This document shows, one piece after another, positions 60,076 to 64,000 of a stretch of 64,000 bases of DNA. This stretch comes from Nocardia altamirensis NBRC 108246 (GTDB lineage: Bacteria > Actinomycetota > Actinomycetes > Mycobacteriales > Mycobacteriaceae): positions 1 to 64,000 of the forward strand of contig NZ_BDAY01000065.1 of the NCBI RefSeq assembly GCF_001612685.1. Reading direction: 5' to 3'. Within the stretch, counting starts at the first letter, position 1, and each line of letters starts with the position of its first letter. The notes under the pieces were generated by a model, which was not told where the DNA came from, ran no database searches, and saw only the letters and a list, made by a program, of their open reading frames with translations. Both the position numbers and the translations under genes were made by a program.

Positions 60076-60485
60076 GAAACACCCGCCGACCGGATCGGCG
60101 GCCCAGGCATCGGACAGTCAGCACATACCTGGCAAATTCGCGGCGATCGCCGCCTCCGTGCCGAAAATCACACTCATGCGGACAGGTGCGCGCGAGCACG
60201 CGAAAGCGCGCCGCGCCACCACCCACGCACAGGCCCGTTTGCACGAGTTTTGCGCGCGCCGTTCGTGACCCGCGTTCCTCCGGCATCGCTGCTGCGCATA
60301 CGGTGAAGTCACCAGTCACTGCCCGCCTTGACCGGAAAACATCCGGCCCCCGAGCGGTCCCCGTTGCCGTCACGGACAATTGGACACAACGCACGCACAG
60401 CGGCGGGCGTCGGTGCGGCTAACGAAACCCAGTATTGTTCTGCCCGCCCCTGAGAAAAACCTCCTCCGATCACTAGGTTGGATGC
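60076..60485. other. 410-base gap after kstR, no gene seen
   Basis: No open frame here has a ribosome binding site plus a recognisable protein; the 78-residue forward and 117-residue reverse frames look like GC-rich chance reading. No strong hairpin, tRNA or KstR/KstR2 box is seen. It must hold the kstR terminator and the promoter of the next gene, neither clearly visible. Confidence 0.5.
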
Positions 60486-63056
60486 GTGAGCGCACAGGAT
60501 TTGCCACTGGAACTTCGTCGTGCACTGTCGACGGTCGCGCGCGTGCCACGACTCTTGGTCGCATCGGACTACGACGGGACGCTCGCGCCCATCGTGTCCG
60601 ACCCGGCGAAGGCCTTCCCGCACCGGGAATCGGTGAGCGCGCTGCGCGCGCTCGCCGGGCTCACCGGCACGACCGCCGCGGTCATTTCCGGCCGCGCGCT
60701 GCGGGACCTCGCCGCGTTGTCGCGACTTCCCGTCGAGGTGCAACTGATCGGTAGCCACGGCTCGGAATTCGACGTCGGCTTCGTGCACGCCATCGACAAT
60801 GACGCCAAACACCTACTGCAAGAGGTGCAGACGGCGCTGACCCAGGTCGCCGCGGAGAACCCCGGCGTCACCGTCGAGATCAAACCGGCCAGCGTCGCGC
60901 TGCACGTGCGCAACGCGAGCCCGGAGATCGGGCGCCGGGCGCTGACCCAGGTCAGACAGGGCCCGGCGTGCTGGTTCGGCGTGCAGGTGACCGAGGGCAA
61001 AGCCGTCATCGAACTCGCCGTGGTGCAGACCGACAAGGGCACCGCACTCAACACCGTCCGGCACCAGGAAGGCGCCTCCGCCGCGGTGTTCTTCGGCGAC
61101 GACGTCACCGACGAGAAGGCCTTCCGCGTGCTGTCCGGCCCCGACATCGGTATCAAGGTCGGCGAGGGCGAAAGCGGTGCCAGCTACCGTGTCGACAGCA
61201 CCGAGGACGTGTCGCTGGCACTGGCCTTCCTGCTCGAGGAGCGACGCACCTGGCTCGCAGGCGCGAGTGCGCCCCGGATCGAGCGGCTGACCATGCTGGC
61301 CAGCCCGCGCTCGGTGGCGCTGCTGACCCCGGACGCGACGGTCACCTGGTTCTGCCACCCCGAACCGGATTCGGCCGCGGTGTTCGCGCATCTGCTCGGC
61401 GGACCGCAGGCAGGCCACTTCACCATCGAGCCGGAACGGCCGGGCCTTCCGCTCTCGCAGCGCTATATCGACAGCACGATGACGGTCGAAACCCGCTGGG
61501 CCAGTTTGCAAGTGGTCGACTATCTGCCGCACGACGTCGACCCGACCCGCACCGATCTGACCAGGGTGATCACCGGTGACGCGCGCGCCGTCGTCACCTT
61601 CGCACCGCGCCCGGAGTTCGGGCAGGTGCCGGTGAGCATCGAAGCGGACGAGAACGGCCTGCGCGTGCTCGGCACCAACGATCCGATGGTGCTGCGCTCC
61701 CCCGGGCTGGCCTGGCAGATCCTCAGCGACGGCACCCACGACTCCGCCCGCGCGGTCATCGACCCGTCGAAGGGTCCGATCGTGCTGGAAATGCGCTGCG
61801 GCACCTCGGATCTCACCCCGGCCCCGACTCCGGAGCTCGAACGTCGCCGCGCGGCGGAGCGCTACTGGTCGCAGTGGGCAGGCACGCTGCAGTTGCCGCC
61901 GATGAAGCCGGATCTGATGAAGCGCTCGGCGCTGACGCTGCGCGGGCTCGTACACGCACCGTCCGGGTCCATCCTGGCCGCAGCCACCACCTCGCTGCCG
62001 GAAGACATTGGCGGCGTGCGCAACTGGGACTACCGGTACTGCTGGCTGCGCGACGCGTCGCTGACCGCGCAGGCACTGGTTTCGCTCGGCTCGTTGCACG
62101 AGGCCGAACAGTTCCTCGACTGGGTGCACCGGGTGCTCGAAACGCTGCCAGGCCCTGAACGTCTGCACCCGCTGTACACGCTCTACGGCGAGACGCTGCC
62201 GCCCGAGGCGGTGATCGACCAGCTGCCCGGTTACGCGGGTTCGCGCCCGGTCCGCGTCGGCAACGCCGCGAACATGCAGGTGCAGCTGGACGTGTTCGGC
62301 CCGATCGTCGATCTCATCGCGAGCCTGGCGCACGCGCGTGAGCTGAAGGGGATCACCGATCCGGCGCAGGCACTGCCGGACGAGGACTGGGAACTGGTGC
62401 GCGCCATGGTTTCCGCGGTGCAGCGGCGCTGGCAGGAACCCGACCACGGCATCTGGGAGATCCGCGGCAACCCGCGCCATCACGTGTACTCGAAGGTGAT
62501 GGGCTGGCTGACCGTCGACCGGGCGCTCACGCTCGCGCAGAAGTTCGACCGCGAGGTCGATCCGGCGTGGCAGGTGTTGCGCGAGACCATTTCCGACGAG
62601 GTGAAGTCGAAGGGCTGGAACGACGAGGTCCAGTCGTTCACCGCCGCCTACGACGGCACCGACCTGGACGCGGCGACCCTGCACATCGGGCTCAGCGGGC
62701 TGATCGATCCGTCCGATCCGCGCTTCGCCGCGACCGTTGTCGCGACCGAGGCCGAATTGCGGAGCGGCTCAACGGTGTACCGGTACCACCACGACGACGG
62801 CCTGCCCGGCGGCGAGGGTGGCTTCCACCTCTGCGCGGCCTGGCTGGTCGAGGCGTACCTGCTGATCGGAAAGCGTTCGGACGCCGAGGCGTTGTTCGCC
62901 CAGCTGGTGGACGTCGCGGGGCCGACCGGACTGCTCAGCGAGGAGTACGACCCGGTGGCCGAACGCTCGCTCGGCAATCACCCGCAGGCCTACAGCCACC
63001 TCGGCTTGCTGCGCTGCGCGCAGTTGCTCGGCCAGCCGGTGGAGGCGCTCGTTTAA
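60486..63056 (+). CDS. Trehalose-6-phosphate phosphatase fused to GH15 hydrolase
   Basis: 856 residues. Residues 1-250 are an OtsB-type HAD phosphatase: ASDYDGTLAPI (catalytic Asp pair near 25), GSHGSEFDVGF and FFGDDVTDEKAF. Residues ~265-856 are GH15: SPRSVALLTPDATVTWFCHP, NWDYRYCWLRDASLTAQALVSLG, GNAANMQVQLDVFGPIVDLI and LLSEEYDPVAERSLGNHPQAYSHLGLL, where the Glu before Tyr is a candidate catalytic base. Mycobacterial trehalase is GH15, so the fusion could take trehalose 6-phosphate to trehalose to glucose; glucan or another substrate remains possible. GTG start with weak ribosome binding site; terminator follows. Confidence 0.85.
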   Translation: MSAQDLPLELRRALSTVARVPRLLVASDYDGTLAPIVSDPAKAFPHRESVSALRALAGLTGTTAAVISGRALRDLAALSRLPVEVQLIGSHGSEFDVGFVHAIDNDAKHLLQEVQTALTQVAAENPGVTVEIKPASVALHVRNASPEIGRRALTQVRQGPACWFGVQVTEGKAVIELAVVQTDKGTALNTVRHQEGASAAVFFGDDVTDEKAFRVLSGPDIGIKVGEGESGASYRVDSTEDVSLALAFLLEERRTWLAGASAPRIERLTMLASPRSVALLTPDATVTWFCHPEPDSAAVFAHLLGGPQAGHFTIEPERPGLPLSQRYIDSTMTVETRWASLQVVDYLPHDVDPTRTDLTRVITGDARAVVTFAPRPEFGQVPVSIEADENGLRVLGTNDPMVLRSPGLAWQILSDGTHDSARAVIDPSKGPIVLEMRCGTSDLTPAPTPELERRRAAERYWSQWAGTLQLPPMKPDLMKRSALTLRGLVHAPSGSILAAATTSLPEDIGGVRNWDYRYCWLRDASLTAQALVSLGSLHEAEQFLDWVHRVLETLPGPERLHPLYTLYGETLPPEAVIDQLPGYAGSRPVRVGNAANMQVQLDVFGPIVDLIASLAHARELKGITDPAQALPDEDWELVRAMVSAVQRRWQEPDHGIWEIRGNPRHHVYSKVMGWLTVDRALTLAQKFDREVDPAWQVLRETISDEVKSKGWNDEVQSFTAAYDGTDLDAATLHIGLSGLIDPSDPRFAATVVATEAELRSGSTVYRYHHDDGLPGGEGGFHLCAAWLVEAYLLIGKRSDAEALFAQLVDVAGPTGLLSEEYDPVAERSLGNHPQAYSHLGLLRCAQLLGQPVEALV

Positions 63057-63079
63057 CCAACCGCCACCGATAGTTCTCC

Positions 63080-63130
63080 CCGGGCCCGTTGACGGCCGCG
63101 CCTCCGCGCGTCGGCCGACAACGGGCCCGG
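63080..63130 (+). terminator. Hairpin terminator after phosphatase/GH15 gene
   Basis: CCGGGCCCGTTG and CAACGGGCCCGG form a perfect 12-bp stem around a 27-base loop that itself contains GC-rich partial pairing, starting 23 bases after the stop. Confidence 0.7.
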
Positions 63131-63166
63131 CTCGTGTTCACGCCGAGTACTTGATAAAGTAAAACA

Positions 63167-63177
63167 GAAACCATTTC
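63167..63177. promoter_or_regulatory. Weak candidate metal-regulator site upstream of lipoprotein
   Basis: GAAACCATTTC is an imperfect inverted repeat (GAAA/TTTC) in an AT-rich stretch, 67 bases before the lipoprotein ATG. It resembles Zur-type sites only loosely. Confidence 0.25.
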
Positions 63178-63244
63178 CAATAAGCTGAGTTGTGTCACCC
63201 GCTCGAGTGCTCCACCAGCTGTGAGGCACCACAGGAGTAACCGG

Positions 63245-64000
63245 ATGAAGACAAAGATTGCCATTCGGTTCTTAGGTGCCACGGTCGGGATCGCCACCGC
63301 GTTCGCCCTCACCGCCTGCGGCGACGGCAGCGCGAAGGATTCCGGAAAGCCGACCGTCATCGCCTCGACCAACGTCTGGGGCAATATCGCCGCGACGATC
63401 GCGGGGCCGGACGCCACGGTCGAATCGATCATCGCCGACCCCACCGCCGACCCGCACTCGCACGAGACCTCCGCCGTCGAATCGGCCAAGCTCCGCGACG
63501 CCGACCTGGTCGTCTACAACGGCGGCGGCTACGACGAATTCGCCGAAAAGGCGGTGGCCGGGCGCGCCAAGCGGACCGTCGACGCGTTCGAGCTGCGGCC
63601 GAACAAGAGCGACAGCAACGAGCATGTCTTCTACGACCCGAACACCGTCGCCGCGGTGGCCGACCAGATCGCCGCGAACCTCGGCGAGCTCGCGCCAGGC
63701 AGCGCCGCCGCCTTCGCCGAGCGGGCCGCGACCTTCAAGAGCGGATTGGCCGAGATCACCGCGATCGCAAGCAAGGTCGCAGGCGAGCACCCGAAAACCC
63801 CGGTGCTACAGACCGAACCGCTCGCGCACTACCTGCTGCTTGCCGCCGGTGTCGAGGATCGGACGCCGCACGAGTTCCAGGAGGCGATCGAGCAGGAGAC
63901 CGACCCTGCCCCCGCCGCGGTCGCCGCGACCAGGGAACTGTTGACCGGCAAGCAGGTTCGCGCGCTCGTCTACAACGTGCAGACCCAGGACAAGATCACC
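63245..64000 (+). CDS. ZnuA/TroA-like metal-binding lipoprotein, 3' end outside window
   Basis: 252 codons to the window edge, no stop. MKTKIAIRFLGATVGIATAF then LTAC is a signal peptide with lipobox (Cys near 25). The mature part, VIASTNVWGNIAATIAGPDATVESIIADPTADPHSHETSA, is the cluster A-1 metal-binding protein fold; His residues in DPHSHE and NEHVFYDP and the later TEPLAHYLL are candidate ligands, and VVYNGGGYDEFAEK follows. Such proteins deliver Zn or Mn to an ABC importer, whose genes would lie beyond 64000. AGGAG 7 bases before the ATG. Confidence 0.8.
   Translation, partial: MKTKIAIRFLGATVGIATAFALTACGDGSAKDSGKPTVIASTNVWGNIAATIAGPDATVESIIADPTADPHSHETSAVESAKLRDADLVVYNGGGYDEFAEKAVAGRAKRTVDAFELRPNKSDSNEHVFYDPNTVAAVADQIAANLGELAPGSAAAFAERAATFKSGLAEITAIASKVAGEHPKTPVLQTEPLAHYLLLAAGVEDRTPHEFQEAIEQETDPAPAAVAATRELLTGKQVRALVYNVQTQDKIT

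Noticed and set aside
60813..62684. 623-residue reverse frame opposite the phosphatase/GH15 gene
   Set aside because: Antisense shadow; the forward protein keeps catalytic motifs throughout.
1..64000. CRISPR arrays, insertion sequences, rRNA, phage genes
   Set aside because: No regularly spaced direct repeats, transposase or integrase motifs, or rRNA sequence were seen.

Overview
The window is high-GC actinobacterial DNA, most likely from Nocardia or a close mycolic-acid-containing relative (Rhodococcus, Mycobacterium). The evidence is gene content: KstR- and KstR2-type steroid regulons, an ESX (type VII secretion) accessory module, DUF3558 lipoproteins, frequent GTG starts and ATGA stop/start overlaps. 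Gene names follow M. tuberculosis / R. jostii orthologues recognised from protein sequence; no database search was run.

Layout. (1) 1-479: 3'-truncated secreted Gly/Ser/Ala-repeat protein. (2) 612-5955: steroid C/D-ring (HIP) genes, two SDRs leftward and echA20-ipdA-ipdB-ipdC rightward, split by a KstR2 box. (3) 6055-11832: insert with a YbjQ-like protein, a divergent MarR/MFS pair and a four-gene ESX module (DUF3558 lipoprotein, EspC-like, WXG/PPE-like, EspG-like). (4) 11839-22556: rest of the HIP regulon: fadA6, kstR2, an unknown gene, ipdF, fadE30, then fadD3, an extra enoyl-CoA hydratase, fadE31, fadE32, a 26-codon bridging mini-ORF, fadE33. (5) 22644-28841: mixed genes (MarR, DUF427, APH-like kinase, tRNA-His, cupin, AraC, saccharopine-dehydrogenase-like, epoxide hydrolase). 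(6) 29095-43758: A/B-ring degradation: kshA with a small Cys-rich partner, hsaA-hsaD-hsaC-hsaB, a small island (alpha/beta hydrolase, DUF433/DUF5615 pair, truncated YdeI gene), then hsaE-hsaG-hsaF behind a second flavin ketosteroid dehydrogenase, divergent from kstD-hsd4B. (7) 43801-48097: MoxR/DUF58/DUF4129 operon containing a second copy of the mini-ORF. (8) 48206-52206: ZapE/AFG1 ATPase, two TetR genes each beside a palindrome, NUDIX hydrolase, Tat-type lipoprotein of the agmatine deiminase family. (9) 52252-60075: side-chain removal operon fadE34-fadE28-fadE29-chsH2-chsH1-ltp2, divergent from kstR. (10) 60486-64000: trehalose-phosphatase/GH15 fusion and a truncated metal-binding lipoprotein.

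Together the steroid genes cover the last side-chain cycle (FadE28/29, ChsH1/H2, Ltp2), ring opening (KstD, KshA), A/B-ring degradation (HsaA-G) and C/D-ring degradation (FadD3, FadE30, IpdF, IpdC, EchA20, IpdAB, FadE31-33, FadA6). KstR boxes mark the upper pathway promoters and KstR2 boxes the HIP promoters. Cholesterol uptake genes (mce4), cyp125, fadA5 and kshB are not in the window.

The least explained items are the mini-ORF found twice, each time joined to both neighbours by ATGA overlaps; the ESX module inside the HIP regulon; the phosphatase/GH15 fusion; the ketosteroid dehydrogenase inserted at the kstD-hsaE promoter; and the truncated YdeI gene behind an orphan palindrome.
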